64,000 nucleotides of DNA, from the NCBI GenBank assembly GCA_036245805.1, contig BTRK01000005.1:31229469-31293468 (forward strand), read 5' to 3'. The position numbers were made by a program, and so were the translations under genes. Each line of letters opens with the position of its first letter. Within the stretch, counting starts at the first letter, position 1. Shown here piece by piece: positions 12,101 to 24,161 of the stretch. The notes under the pieces are model-generated. The model searched no databases and was not told the origin of the DNA. It saw only the letters and a program-made list of their open reading frames with translations. The stretch is from Pristionchus mayeri (Eukaryota > Nematoda > Chromadorea > Rhabditida > Neodiplogasteridae).

Positions 12101-15100
12101 GAAGCTTTGGAACATTTTCGAACTTTCGGGAACATTCTAGAAGCTTTGGAACATTCTAGAAGCTTTGGAACATTTTCGAACTTTCTGGAACATTCTAGAA
12201 GCTTTGGAACATTTTCGAACTTTCGGGAACATTCTAGAAGCTTTGGAACATTTTCGAACTTTCTGGAACATTCTAGAAGCTTTGGAACATTTTCGAACTT
12301 TCTGGAACATTCTAGAAGCTTTGGAACATTTTCGAACTTTCGGGAACATTCTAGAAACTTTGGTACATTTTCGAACTTTCGGGAACATTCTAGAAGCTTT
12401 GGAACATTTTCGAACTTTCTGGAACATTCTAGAAGCTTTGGAACATTTTCGAACTTTCTGGAACATTCTAGAAGCTTTGGAACATTTTCGAACTTTCAGG
12501 AACATTCTAGAAGCTTTGGAACATTTTCGAACTTTCAGGAACATTCTAGAAGCTTTGGAACATTTTCGAACTTTCTGGAACATTCGAGAAGCTTTGGAAC
12601 ATTTTCGAACTTTCTGGAACATTCTAGAAGCTTTGGAACATTTTCGAACTTTCGGGAACATTCTAGAAGCTTTGGAACATTTTCGAACTTTCTGGAACAT
12701 TCTAGAAGCTTTGGAACATTTTCGAACTTTCTGGAACATTCTAGAAGCTTTGGAACATTTTCGAACTTTCTGGAACATTCTAGAAGCTTTGGAACATTTT
12801 CGAACTTTCTGGAACATTCTAGAAGCTTTGGAACATTTTCGAACTTTCTGGAACATTCTAGAAGCTTTGGAACATTTTCGAACTTTCTGGAACATTCGAG
12901 ATGCTCTGGAACATTTTCGAACTTTCGGGAACATTCTAGAAGCTTTGGAACATTTTCGAACTTTCGGGAACATTCTAGAAGCTTTGGAACATTTTCGAAC
13001 TTTCTGGAACATTCTAGAAGCTTTGGAACATTTTCGAACTTTCTGGAACATTCGAGAAGCTTTGGAACATTTTCGAACTTTCGGGAACATTCTAGAAGCT
13101 TTGGAACATTTTCGAACTTTCGGGAACATTCTAGAAGCTTTGGAACATTTTCGAACTTTCTGGAACATTCTAGAAGCTTTGGAACATTTTCGAACTTTCG
13201 GGAACATTCTAGAAGCTTTGGAACATTTTCGAACTTTCTGGAACATTCTAGAAGCTTTGGAACATTTTCGAACTTTCTGGAACATTCTAGAAGCTTTGGA
13301 ACATTTTCGAACTTTCGGGAACATTCTAGAAACTTTGGTACATTTTCGAACTTTCGGGAACATTCTAGAAGCTTTGGAACATTTTCGAACTTTCTGGAAC
13401 ATTCTAGAAGCTTTGGAACATTTTCGAACTTTCTGGAACATTCTAGAAGCTTTGGAACATTTTCGAACTTTCTGGAACATTCTAGAAGCTTTGGAACATT
13501 TTCGAACTTTCTGGAACATTCTAGAAGCTTTGGAACATTTTCGAACTTTCTGGAACATTCTAGAAGCTTTGGAACATTTTCGAACTTTCTGGAACATTCG
13601 AGATGCTCTGGAACATTTTCGAACTTTCGGGAACATTCTAGAAGCTTTGGAACATTTTCGAACTTTCTGGAACATTCTAGAAGCTTTGGAACATTTTCGA
13701 ACTTTCTGGAACATTCGAGAAGCTTTGGAACATTTTCGAACTTTCGGGAACATTCTAGAAGCTTTGGAACATTTTCGAACTTTCGGGAACATTCTAGAAG
13801 CTTTGGAACATTCTAGAAGCTTTGGAACATTTTCGAACTTTCTGGAACATTCTAGAAGCTTTGGAACATTTTCGAACTTTCGGGAACATTCTAGAAGCTT
13901 TGGAACATTTTCGAACTTTCGGGAACATTCTAGAAGCTTTGGAACATTTTCGAACTTTCTGGAACATTCTAGAAGCTTTGGAACATTTTCGAACTTTCGG
14001 GAACATTCTAGAAGCTTTGGAACATTTTCGAACTTTCTGGAACATTCTAGAAGCTTTGGAACATTTTCGAACTTTCTGGAACATTCTAGAAGCTTTGGAA
14101 CATTTTCGAACTTTCTGGAACATTCTAGAAGCTTTGGAACATTTTCGAACTTTCTGGAACATTCTAGAAGCTTTGGAACATTTTCGAACTTTCTGGAACA
14201 TTCTAGAAGCTTTGGAACATTTTCGAACTTTCTGGAACATTCGAGATGCTCTGGAACATTTTCGAACTTTCGGGAACATTCTAGAAGCTTTGGAACATTT
14301 TCGAACTTTCGGGAACATTCTAGAAGCTTTGGAACATTTTCGAACTTTCTGGAACATTCTAGAAGCTTTGGAACATTTTCGAACTTTCTGGAACATTCGA
14401 GAAGCTTTGGAACATTTTCGAACTTTCGGGAACATTCTAGAAGCTTTGGAACATTTTCGAACTTTCGGGAACATTCTAGAAGCTTTGGAACATTTTCGAA
14501 CTTTCTGGAACATTCTAGAAGCTTTGGAACATTTTCGAACTTTCGGGAACATTCTAGAAGCTTTGGAACATTTTCGAACTTTCTGGAACATTCTAGAAGC
14601 TTTGGAACATTTTCGAACTTTCTGGAACATTCTAGAAGCTTTGGAACATTTTCGAACTTTCGGGAACATTCTAGAAACTTTGGTACATTTTCGAACTTTC
14701 GGGAACATTCTAGAAGCTTTGGAACATTTTCGAACTTTCTGGAACATTCTAGAAGCTTTGGAACATTTTCGAACTTTCTGGAACATTCTAGAAGCTTTGG
14801 AACATTTTCGAACTTTCTGGAACATTCTAGAAGCTTTGGAACATTTTCGAACTTTCTGGAACATTCTAGAAGCTTTGGAACATTTTCGAACTTTCTGGAA
14901 CATTCTAGAAGCTTTGGAACATTTTCGAACTTTCGGGAACATTCTAGAAACTTTGGTACATTTCGAACTTTCGGGAACATTCTAGAAGCTTTGGAACATT
15001 TTCGAACTTTCTGGAACATTCTAGAAGCTTTGGAACATTTTCGAACTTTCTGGAACATTCTAGAAGCTTTGGAACATTTTCGAACTTTCTGGAACATTCT

Positions 15101-16063
15101 AGAAGCTTTGGAACATTTTCGAACTTTCTGGAACATTCTAGAAGCTTTGGAACATTTTCGAACTTTCTGGAACATTCTAGAAGCTTTGGAACATTTTCGA
15201 ACTTTCTGGAACATTCGAGATGCTCTGGAACATTTTCGAACTTTCGGGAACATTCTAGAAGCTTTGGAACATTTTCGAACTTTCTGGAACATTCTAGAAG
15301 CTTTGGAACATTTTCGAACTTTCTGGAACATTCGAGAAGCTTTGGAACATTTTCGAACTTTCGGGAACATTCTAGAAGCTTTGGAACATTTTCGAACTTT
15401 CGGGAACATTCTAGAAGCTTTGGAACATTCTAGAAGCTTTGGAACATTTTCGAACTTTCTGGAACATTCTAGAAGCTTTGGAACATTTTCGAACTTTCGG
15501 GAACATTCTAGAAGCTTTGGAACATTTTCGAACTTTCGGGAACATTCTAGAAGCTTTGGAACATTTTCGAACTTTCTGGAACATTCTAGAAGCTTTGGAA
15601 CATTTTCGAACTTTCTGGAACATTCTAGAAGCTTTGGAACATTTTCGAACTTTCTGGAACATTCTAGAAGCTTTGGAACATTTTCGAACTTTCTGGAACA
15701 TTCTAGAAGCTTTGGAACATTTTCGAACTTTCGGGAACATTCTAGAAACTTTGGTACATTTTCGAACTTTCGGGAACATTCTAGAAGCTTTGGAACATTT
15801 TCGAACTTTCTGGAACATTCTAGAAGCTTTGGAACATTTTCGAACTTTCTGGAACATTCTAGAAGCTTTGGAACATTTTCGAACTTTCTGGAACACTCTA
15901 GAAGCTTTGGAACATTTTCGAACTTTCTGGAACATTCTAGAAGCTTTGGAACATTTTCGAACTTTCTGGAACATTCTAGAAGCTTTGGAACATTTTCGAA
16001 CTTTCTGGAACACTCTAGAAGCTTTGGAACATTTTCGAACTTTCTGGAACATTCTAGAAGCTT
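6190..16063. repeat. 39-bp minisatellite array, about 250 units
   Basis: A continuous tandem array. The usual unit is 39 bp, made of GAAGCTTTGGAACATT then TTCGAACTTTCTGG then AACATTCTA. Short 19-bp units (GAAGCTTTGGAACATTCTA) are interspersed; they equal a full unit minus the 20 bp between its two GGAACATT motifs. Because 39 is 13 codons and the unit has no stop in several frames, very long open frames (up to 1553 codons) arise with a 13-residue period such as EHFRTFWNILEAL; they shift frame at each 19-bp unit and are not credible genes. Blocks of about 14 or 15 full units plus a 19-39-19 motif recur, giving a higher-order repeat. The array ends sharply in ..GAAGCTTT at 16064. Confidence 0.97.
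6190..16063. promoter_or_regulatory. Dense array of heat-shock elements (predicted HSF sites)
   Basis: Heat-shock factor binds contiguous alternating nGAAn/nTTCn pentamers. Each 39-bp unit contains five perfect pentamers in exact 5-bp register (GAA, TTC, GAA, TTC, GAA) followed by an imperfect sixth (TTT). First unit example: from CGAAC through TTTCT, GGAAC, ATTCT to AGAAG. Most unit variants change only the spacer base between pentamers. Binding is inferred from the motif; no function is shown. If bound, one locus would hold well over a thousand pentamers. Confidence 0.7.
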
Positions 16064-16064
16064 T

Positions 16065-16740
16065 GACCCATGGCTAATTATCGATTGGTATACTGTAGCC
16101 GACCTAATGCTAATTATTAATTGGCATACTTTAGATCAAAGATCAAAGATCAAAATCATAAATCTGACTCACGGAATAATAGGTGACCCATGGCAAATTA
16201 TCGATTGGTATACGGTAGTTGACCCAATGCTAATTATTGATTGGTATACGGTAATTCAAAGATCAAAGGTCAAAATCGTAAATCTGACCCACGGCATAAG
16301 ATGTGACCCATGGCTAATTATCGATTGGTATACGGTAGTTGACCCAATGCTAATTATTGATTGGTATACGGTAATTCAAAGATCAAAGGTCAAAATCATA
16401 AATCTGGCCCACGGAATAAGAGGTGACCCATGGCTAATTATCGATTGGTATACGGTAATTGACCCAATGTTAATTATTGATTGGCATACGGTAATTCAAA
16501 GATCAAAGGTCAAAATCATAAATCTGACCCACGGAATAAGAGGTGACCCATGGCTAATTATCGATTGGTATACGGTAGTTGACCCAATGCTAATTATTGA
16601 TTGGCATACGGTGAGTCAAAGATCAAAGGTCAAAATCATAAATCTGACCCACGGAATAAGAGGTGACCCATGGCTAATTATCGATTGGTATACGGTAGTT
16701 GACCCAATGCTAATTATTGATTGGTATACGGTAGTGGACC
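16065..16740. repeat. 120-bp tandem repeat, 5.6 copies
   Basis: The motif GACCCATGG recurs at 16065, 16185, 16305, 16425, 16545 and 16665, exactly 120 bp apart. Each unit holds two 36-bp near-copies starting GACCCAT or GACCCAA and containing ATTGGTATACGG. Each also carries TCAAAGATCAAAGGTCA, i.e. AGATCA-A-AGGTCA, a DR1-type nuclear-receptor motif. It directly abuts the 39-bp array. Copies are nearly identical, so the array is young. Confidence 0.95.
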
Positions 16741-16910
16741 GATGCCTTTGTAACTTCATCTGTCCCTCCCCTCCCTATTTCGCAATCCGGACAGACGGAC
16801 AGACACACACAGCGCTTTATATATAGGTATATATAATAGGCTTTATATATAGGATTTTGGCAATATTAATATTAGATAATGTTTGGTTGTGAAGCAACAT
16901 TTTTCGGAAT
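16741..16910. other. Unannotated spacer after the tandem repeats
   Basis: Contains CAGACGGACAGACACACAC and a short TATATA-rich stretch. A similar pyrimidine-rich, CAATCCGG-containing piece occurs near 20110-20160, suggesting a dispersed repeat tail. No gene seen. Confidence 0.4.
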
Positions 16911-19845
16911 ATGCTAATTCGGACCGGTTTCATTCACACGGCTTTGGACGTTATCATAAATTCGTTTCTTGGCGTTTCGTCCACTCAAATCGTGCTTCAA
17001 TTGCAGGAAGTTGTCAGTGCGGGCAGAAAAGAAGCCACCTCATCAGACGAAGTGCTTAAGCATCTTTACCCACGCAAACTTCGAGTGCGAATCCCCTCTG
17101 TGGGAGTGCTCCTTCACTTCCAGAATCATCGTCAGAAATATCAACAATGCGAAGGACTCTTGCGGCGAGGCGAGTCATTTTGAGAATCACAACTCTCAAT
17201 TATGTTATTTGTACACTCGTTCTTGCGAGTTTTATTTGAAATTCTTTTTTTTTTTCATTCCACAGCTTTCGAAAAAAATTTTAAGCCGAATTAGATTGCG
17301 ATCACTAAATGTGTGCTTTATTTTAAGAGCGTTTCTACGTACAACTACAAGCACAACGAGGCAAGCATTGAATTGTACGGTGATAATGGAGAAACGAAGA
17401 TGAGTATCCTGGATCCAAGCATGGTATTACAATATTCTGGCCCAATTGAGTTTTTAAATAGAGAAAACTTTGTAGGGTTTCATCATCAACAACAAATTGT
17501 ATGTCGAAGTTAGGATCTATGTGAACAGTTTCACTGGAATGGGGTATGCATTCTCTATTACTTTCTCGCATATTATTACATTTCGGAGTATGATGACATT
17601 TTTGAATGTTTATATTAAATTGTGTACATCATTATTATCTATCATTCAATTCCCAGATGCAAGCCTCGCTTCGAATTCTCTGCTTCTTGGGACTCTCGTT
17701 CTGATGTTACGCTCGTTATAGAAGGAAAGAAAGTTCATGTGAACAAGCAGGTTTGGTAAATTTATCGCACTTTTCAAAATATACTACAGTATCTTGCCTG
17801 AGGAAATGGGTGCATTAGTAGTTTAAATATAATCTCTACTACAGTACCTCGGCATATACTCTCACTTTTTCTCGTCTCTCTTCTTTGGATTTTTCCTGGA
17901 GAAAGGAAAGAAGGAAGTTAAATTGGAGGATGTCGCTTACGAAGTTTGTCATTTCAAGTTGCTCTAGGAATGATTAAATTTTGAACTGGATTATATGAAA
18001 AAATTGTCAACTCCCTGAATTCCTGGAATTGAAATAATATTAATGTGTTTACTTTATGCAAATCTTGTCAGGAATTCATTGAACTCCTTCATATCATTTA
18101 CCCTTCTCGCAAAAAGATCACAGGTTGGCTTTTATATTTTTTAAATATTTTTGACTTCGTAGTATTGTGTTCATCCTTGAATTCAGATGAATCGTATGAA
18201 TTTCTTCTCAAGATTGGAGACCGATTCGATATTGCGGTTAGCGATGTGTTTATCCGACACGTATCCATATGTAAATATTTTCCAGTTTGTAATTGATCGT
18301 GTGGAGGATTTCCTCATCAAATCGACCACCATTTCGCTTGATAAGAAGCGCGAACTCGCCGAACAGTATCGCCTCGCTAGACTTGGGGTAAGTGACGACT
18401 CTTTCCAATACGATATTTATTTGAGAACTGCTGCTCCCTTACAGTCCCTTTCACACAATGTCAGAACTTCCTAGGTTTATTCGATTTAAAAAAAAATAGT
18501 GATCTAGAAAGATATTTCGAGTATTCCAGGTTATGGACTTCTCAGACTCGAGCGATAATCGTTCAGACGTCTCTTTGATTGTCGGAGGAATGGCGATTCA
18601 CGTGAACAAGCAGGTAGACTGGCATATGTGCTATAAATATAACTGGTACAACAAGATAATTCTATAAAGATCCTTTATCAATCGCATATTAAGTAAATTA
18701 TTTATATTTGTAGTACCTCGGAATGTACTCTCCCGTATTCCATAGGCTCTTCTTCGATAATTCAGATGACAGAGAGAAGAATGAGTTCGAACTGGAGGGC
18801 GTTGACTACAAGGTTTTAAAACTGTTTTGATACTTTGATAGTCCAGTAGTTATGGAGACTTTCGAATTATGCGTACATAGATTTCGAATATATTGAATGA
18901 TTCGTATTTATTGCTCATATTTTGATGAAGCTGAGATTAAGACCACGCAATAGCGATGTCAATGAATGGATTATTGCAGGACTTCATCGATCTCCTTCAC
19001 GTGATCTACCCCAGCAAGAAGGCCCCAGGTACGATAACACTGTGCTATTTCATAATTATTGTACGAGTTGTAGGTCAAATTATTTCCGTTGTTAGACGCA
19101 GAAGAAAATTTTGCAAACTTTTGCTTGAGGCGTGTGAGCTTTGAGGAATCACTATGTCGGGGGCACTCGGTCCATGTCTTCCAATTCGGATGGTACACAT
19201 CCGAGGGTTATCATCCGACCTAGTACCTTCGAAATCACCACACATCTCAAGCGTTTATTCCAGAAGGCTCGGCCGAGGGTCTGCTCAAGCTTGCGAAGCG
19301 TTTCGATATTGGGGTCGGCATCATTTTATCAATTTAAACAAATATAAAAACAATTGTACAACAAATATGCCAATATCAGTGTGTGACCGAGCAAGCAGAG
19401 GCATCTCTCATCGCATCACGCACCATTTCGATCCTGGAGAAATTGAGAATCTCCGAGCAGTACAAACTGTTCAGACTGCAGGTTTGTGAAAGCGGATTTT
19501 CGGTCATTAATAAAAAAACTGACTGATTGAAATTGCAACTCACGCCAAAGAGGAGGAAAAAGTAAGAACGGCGAATAAAACTAATTCTCAGGATCACTGC
19601 TTCTCCGAATTAACCGCTCATTGCCATTTCGAGGCTGTAAAGGTTGATATAATATTTATGTTTCCTGAGTCTCGTATCTGAATATATTTTCCTATGCATC
19701 ATTCTGTTACGTGGAATGAGCACTCAGAATAGAGGGAAGAAAACACTTGGAGAATTCCTTATTCCAGCGTTCTTCCGTCTACAAAATCCTCTCCGATGCT
19801 ACGAAGGCAGCTCTCTTTGAGCAGATGGTCAAAAAGATCAAATGA
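16911..19845 (+). CDS. MATH-BTB-BACK-BTB-BACK protein (gene 4)
   Basis: N-terminus unclear: MATH-like pieces at about 16911-17240 in two frames (GFIHTALDVIINS; then FECESPLWECSFTSRIIVRN), followed by clear MATH exons 17328-17423 and 17476-17543 (LYVEVRIYVNSFTG). First BTB: 17657-17750 (DVTLVIEGKKVHVNKQ), 17845-17943, 18072-18123, 18187-18236, then BACK-like 18286-18387. Second BTB: 18530-18613 (DVSLIVGGMAIHVNKQ), 18714-18812, 18980-19028, 19264-19313, then BACK-like exons 19380-19481, 19592-19642 and 19768-19845, ending KKIK and TGA. Two BTB domains in one chain could allow internal pairing or binding of two CUL-3 molecules (inference). The frame change in the first MATH exons and the weak donor after 19313 leave open whether it is intact. 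Confidence 0.65.
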
Positions 19846-20943
19846 AATTCACCCATTTTATGTCGTTATATACTCGAAGCATTGTATCATCATTACCTCA
19901 CTTTTTGTGGAATGCAAAATATATTATTCTTCTCATGATAAAGCGTGAAGGCATCGTTGTTAATCTGTGTTTCGTTGATATGTGGTCGATGTCTCCACCT
20001 CGTGTACCTTTCTTTTTGATTACACTTGCTCGTTTTCGCCCCACCTTCGGCGGTTCTCCAGTAGATTTCGGTAGATAGCGGAGTAAATTTCATAATCATG
20101 CTTTGTGTTTACGCGTCCTCCCCCTCCCCACCGATTTGGCAATCCGGTTATACACACATTGAGGCAGGACGGTTAAAGATCGATATTAGATTAAAAGTTG
20201 GAATGATTGGTATTGTTCATTATGCTCTGGATTAATAAGCAGGCTTGATTCGGAGATCTACCGATTACCCATTGAAAAACCAGTATTTCCGATAAGGAAG
20301 ACGGGGGGGGGGGGGTGGGTGTGTTATAATGCATTTATACGCTTCTTTTTAATACAAACTGCTCTTGCTAGGTCTATTGCGAAATCCAGGAAAGTAAAAA
20401 AGCAATATCCTATTGTAAAACCAAATTGTTACTTAGCTTCATCCACAAATTGCGTTATATTCCAAAGAAAATTATAGAAAAATCGGGAACTTTCCTAGAA
20501 GCCTACCAAGTCCCGCCCTCTTGGCCCCACCCCCCATAGGGGGGCGTGGTATAGTGATTATCCTTTTAAGTTTAAAAGCAACCGAAGTCCGAGCCTAAAC
20601 AGTCTAAGCACAACTCTAAGTAACATTATACTAAGCCTAAGAAGTCTAAGACAGGTTTTAAGCAACTTTATAATGCGAAGGGACAGAGGGGGCCGTACTT
20701 CACAGGCTTTTAGGAAAGTGCCAAAAATCGCATATCGCATTATATTTTATCATATTTAAAAATCGATCAAATGTATACCAAGTTCATTCGAATTTGTCAT
20801 TTTCCCCACAGATTCCAAGTGCTCATTCTTTTGACCATTTCACCTTTTTCACTGCAAATGAATTTTATTATATTTATTGAATGCATTATTATACAATATT
20901 CGCTTTCCGAACCTTTCGAACATATTCAAGCTTCTATTTCAGG
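19846..20943. other. Intergenic region with repeat debris
   Basis: No gene recognised. It holds a pyrimidine-rich CAATCCGG piece near 20110-20160 shared with 16740-16800, a poly-G run near 20305-20316, and at about 20480-20720 a dispersed repeat containing AGCCTACCAAGTCCCGCCC that recurs inverted at about 27930-28165. The last bases are TTTCAGG immediately before the next ATG, consistent with a trans-splice acceptor. Confidence 0.5.
20480..20720. repeat. Dispersed repeat, copy 1
   Basis: The segment around GGGAACTTTCCTAGAAGCC and CCCGCCCTCTTGGCCCC matches, in reverse complement, the insert at about 27930-28165 (GAGGGCGGGTCTTGGTAGGC). Both are followed by TAAG-rich stretches. Class unknown. 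Confidence 0.5.
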
Positions 20944-21168
20944 ATGTCTCCGCCCAGGAAAATTCGTAAAACTGATGGAGATCAAATACCCCCGACAGGT
21001 TTTTAAATTATTATTTAGTAGTAATTTCGTGTTGCAGTTCTTTTTTTAAAAATAAATCTTTTTTCTGTTAAGATTGTGTTATTCGATTTGAAGTGGACAA
21101 TGTTTCGAGACTAGATGAAGATGGCCGATATTCGCCAAGTGTAAACGTTGGAGGAATTAATTGGTGAG

Positions 21169-21169
<1 letters not shown>

Positions 21170-21216
<47 letters not shown>
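21170..21216. repeat. (TA)n microsatellite
   Basis: About 23 TA repeats in the intron after the second exon of gene 5, immediately left of the foldback element at 21217. It could be the insertion target, or slippage beside it. Confidence 0.9.
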
Positions 21217-21223
<7 letters not shown>

Positions 21224-22780
21224 TATAGTCAGTGGAGGAAAAACGACCCCTCGGGAACAATTTCCAACTTTTATTTTTTGTTTGCCTTCATATTATAGTG
21301 GTAGCATACACTAGAGCCAACTTCTCGAAAAATCTAGGCCACAGGTCCCAGAGCCGGCTTTTAGGAATTTTCCGGTTTTGCTCCCGGCTATACTGTATCT
21401 CAGCTCCCAGACGAGCTAGAGATATGGCAAGGTGCTCAAAATGATCGGAAAAATATAATAAGAAACTTTCATGTTATGAACTAAGCCGTATATCTAACGC
21501 TCGCCAAGTTATGCTCGATAAAGCAGATTTTGATCGAGATAAAAAATCGTAGCTTTTTCGAGAGTATGCGTTTCAAGCAATTTTATTGCAAAATATAGTA
21601 GGTCCAGTTGATATACGAATATAAAAAATGCAAAAATCGGTGTCTGTGATAGGCCTTTTTGTCAATAAGCATTTGAATGCGCCAATGTGACGTTGGCCAT
21701 AAAAATATGTGCGTTACCCTGCTTTGTTTTGCCCATTACTTAATGCCTATTACTATATTTCAACATTTCTGTAATACGAGACTTCGATAACGTCGAAAAA
21801 ATAAAAGATTTCACAACTTCTGAAAATTCGATTTTGTGACCCCATTTTTTACCAAATTTACGTATCTCAAAGCTAGTAAGTTCTAATGTTGATTTAACCA
21901 TACATTGTTACCAACAATTGAGAAATATACTTGAACCGTACTATATATCATATTCTGAACATCAAAAAAATTAATTGTTCTGAAAATTCCCTTTCGAACG
22001 AGCATCTTCGAAGCAAAATATAATAACTTTTAGAGCGTATATAGAAGTTCTTTGCATTGAAATCAATTTACGTCGAAGCCTGCTGTAGGTTCCACCCAGC
22101 GTTGATGGTAGCTGTTGTTAAATTTCTGACTTGGATGGCCGTAAATTTGGTGAAAACTGAGGTCTCAAAATCGAATTTTCAGAAGTTGTGAAATCTCTTA
22201 TTTTTTCGTCGTTATCGAAGTCTCCTATTACAGAAATGTTGAAATATAGTAGTATGTATTAAATAATGGGCAAAACAAAGCAGGGTAACGAACATCTTTT
22301 TATGGCCAACGTCACTTTGGAGCATTCAAATGCATATTGCCAAAAAGGCCTATCACAGAAATCGATTTGTGTATTTTTTATATTCGTGTATGAACTCGAC
22401 CTACTATATTTGGCAATAAAATTGCTTGAAATGCATACTCTCGAAAATGCTACGATTTTTTATCTCGATCACAATCTGCTTTATCGAGCATAACTTGGCG
22501 AGCGTTAGATATACCGCTTAGTTCAAAACATGAAAGTTTCTTATTATATTTTTCCGATCATTTTGAGCTCCTTGCCATGTCTCTAGCTCGTCTGGGAGCT
22601 GAGATACAGTATAGCCGGAATCAAAACCGGAAAATTCCTAAAATCCGGCTCTGGGACCTGTGGCCTAGATTTTTCGAGAAGTTGGCTCTTGTGTATGCTA
22701 CCACTTTAATATGAAGGCAAACAAAAAATAAAAGTTGGAAATTGTTCCCACACACCTCCACTGACTGGTGATACCCGTGA
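21217..22780. mobile_element. Foldback element, about 1.56 kb
   Basis: Termini TCACG and CGTGA beside TATA on both sides. The arms are near-perfect inverted copies for several hundred bases (for example AGTCAGTGGAGG and CCTCCACTGACT; GAGCCAACTTCTCGAAAAAT and its reverse at about 22670). The internal parts near 21840 and 22150 are also inverted (GAAAATTCGATTTTG). No transposase recognised. A transcript crossing it would form a long hairpin. Confidence 0.8.
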
Positions 22781-24161
22781 TATAATTAGTTAGAAATTGA
22801 ATTGAAATATGATGTCTAGGTGTCGCAAAAAATATAGATAGCCTCAGTTTTCATTGTTATTTGCATTATATGAGACCAGCGGTAGATTCCACAGCAAGGC
22901 TTTGGAACAGCCTAAGAACTTCGATGCTGAATATCGTTGTCAACTTATAATAAGCCAATCGTTTGATATCAAAGTGTTTTTTTTTATTCTATCAACCCTG
23001 AAAATGATCCGCAGAAGCGCGATCTCTTTCTCTCTCTCTCTAAAAATCCGTTACCTCTCCGATCAGTTTATTAAAAAATCTGATAATAGCAAAAATATAA
23101 CGCGTGTATTTTCCAGAACCTATTCCAGAAAAAAAAATGAGAGCCACGATGATCATCATCAAAACTACTCCCAAAATACGTTTTTATGCATTTCTCATGT
23201 GCCTCGTACAAAATAAAATTCAAACTGAATCCATTTTCCCAGGAGTTCACCGAGTTTCTCCTCATCATTTATCCGACGTCTGCTCTGATCTTTGGTAACT
23301 TCTCTGACGTTCACCTGACGGTGCTATTTTGTCAAAGTGTAAGACAATATCTCAAACAAATCAATATTTTTCTAGATACAAGTGCTGAATTTCTCTTCAA
23401 ACTCGGCCAAAAATTCAATATCGAGGCAAGAAATGAATATTTTCTCAGCATATCGTCGATTCATAGTTAATTCAAACTAATACCGAAAAACTTTTCAGTT
23501 CGTGATCGATCGTGTGAAGAAGTTTCTGATGAATACAAAGGGATGGTGCAACGCAAGGAAACTGCAATTCGCTGAGAAGTACAGCCTATCCGATCTCCAT
23601 GTTCGTTTTTTATAAATTGAAATAAAATAGAAAAGGGATTCATCTATCCATTATTGTTGATGCAAATTATCTTTTTTCCATGTCTGCATTCTTTCATGTC
23701 TTGTTTTGTCTTTTTTTGAACGCGGCAGTACATTCGTCTTCAAAAACACTTCTGGAATTTTCCGTTTTGATTTGGTAAAATCTTTATTGGCGCAGTCGTC
23801 CCTAAAGATAACAAAGGCAATTCCTGAGAAAACAAAGACATTAATCAAAGTCTGGAAAATTTTGAGTATTTGATTTGATTTTTTTCAGGATCACTGCTTT
23901 GACAAGCTCATCACTCTTCAGGATTTCGTTGATCTCAAGGTGATCAAATGTTCTGAACTAAATTATTAGAAATGGTATTATATTATATAGAGTTCAAATG
24001 TCATCATGGTACAGTCGTGATAATTGTGTAAATTCTATATGAATCTTAGGCGTTCAAGCTTACCTAATTTTCCTCAGGCGTCTTACTTCTACTATGATCT
24101 CCCCTTCAAGATGAAAGCTGAACTTTTCGAGGAAATGATTAGAAAGTTCCAACGTTGTTGA

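Larger units (their letters stand above)
20944..24161 (+). pseudogene. MATH/BTB-BACK module 1, internally deleted (gene 5)
   Basis: ATG at 20944 directly follows TTTCAGG. Exons 20944-20998 (MSPPRKIRKTDGDQ) and 21073-21163 (VIRFEVDNVSRLDEDGRYSP) match the starts of the modules at 24482 and 45224. Then come a TA microsatellite and a 1.56-kb foldback element. A possible worn MATH exon lies at about 22838-22971. Coding then matches the last third of module 2: 23243-23294 (EFTEFLLIIYP), 23376-23425, 23499-23600 (GWCNARKLQFAEKYS), 23889-23939 and 24078-24161 (KMKAELFEEMIRKF), ending TGA. So the first MATH exons are joined to the final BTB-BACK, and the middle BTBs and MATH are gone. The exon at 23425 uses a GC donor. 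Either a shortened gene or a pseudogene; the BTB start exons are not found. Confidence 0.6.

Noticed and set aside
6190..16063. CRISPR array
   Set aside because: Units are contiguous with no unique spacers, and the DNA is eukaryotic.
12165..16826. 1553-codon open frame and many other long frames over the satellite
   Set aside because: They arise because the 39-bp unit is a multiple of three and lacks stops in several frames on both strands; frames shift at every 19-bp unit and there is no unique sequence, start context or splice structure.
22854..23216. 120-codon frame as a separate gene
   Set aside because: Only its first third resembles a worn MATH exon; the rest is intronic and low-complexity.
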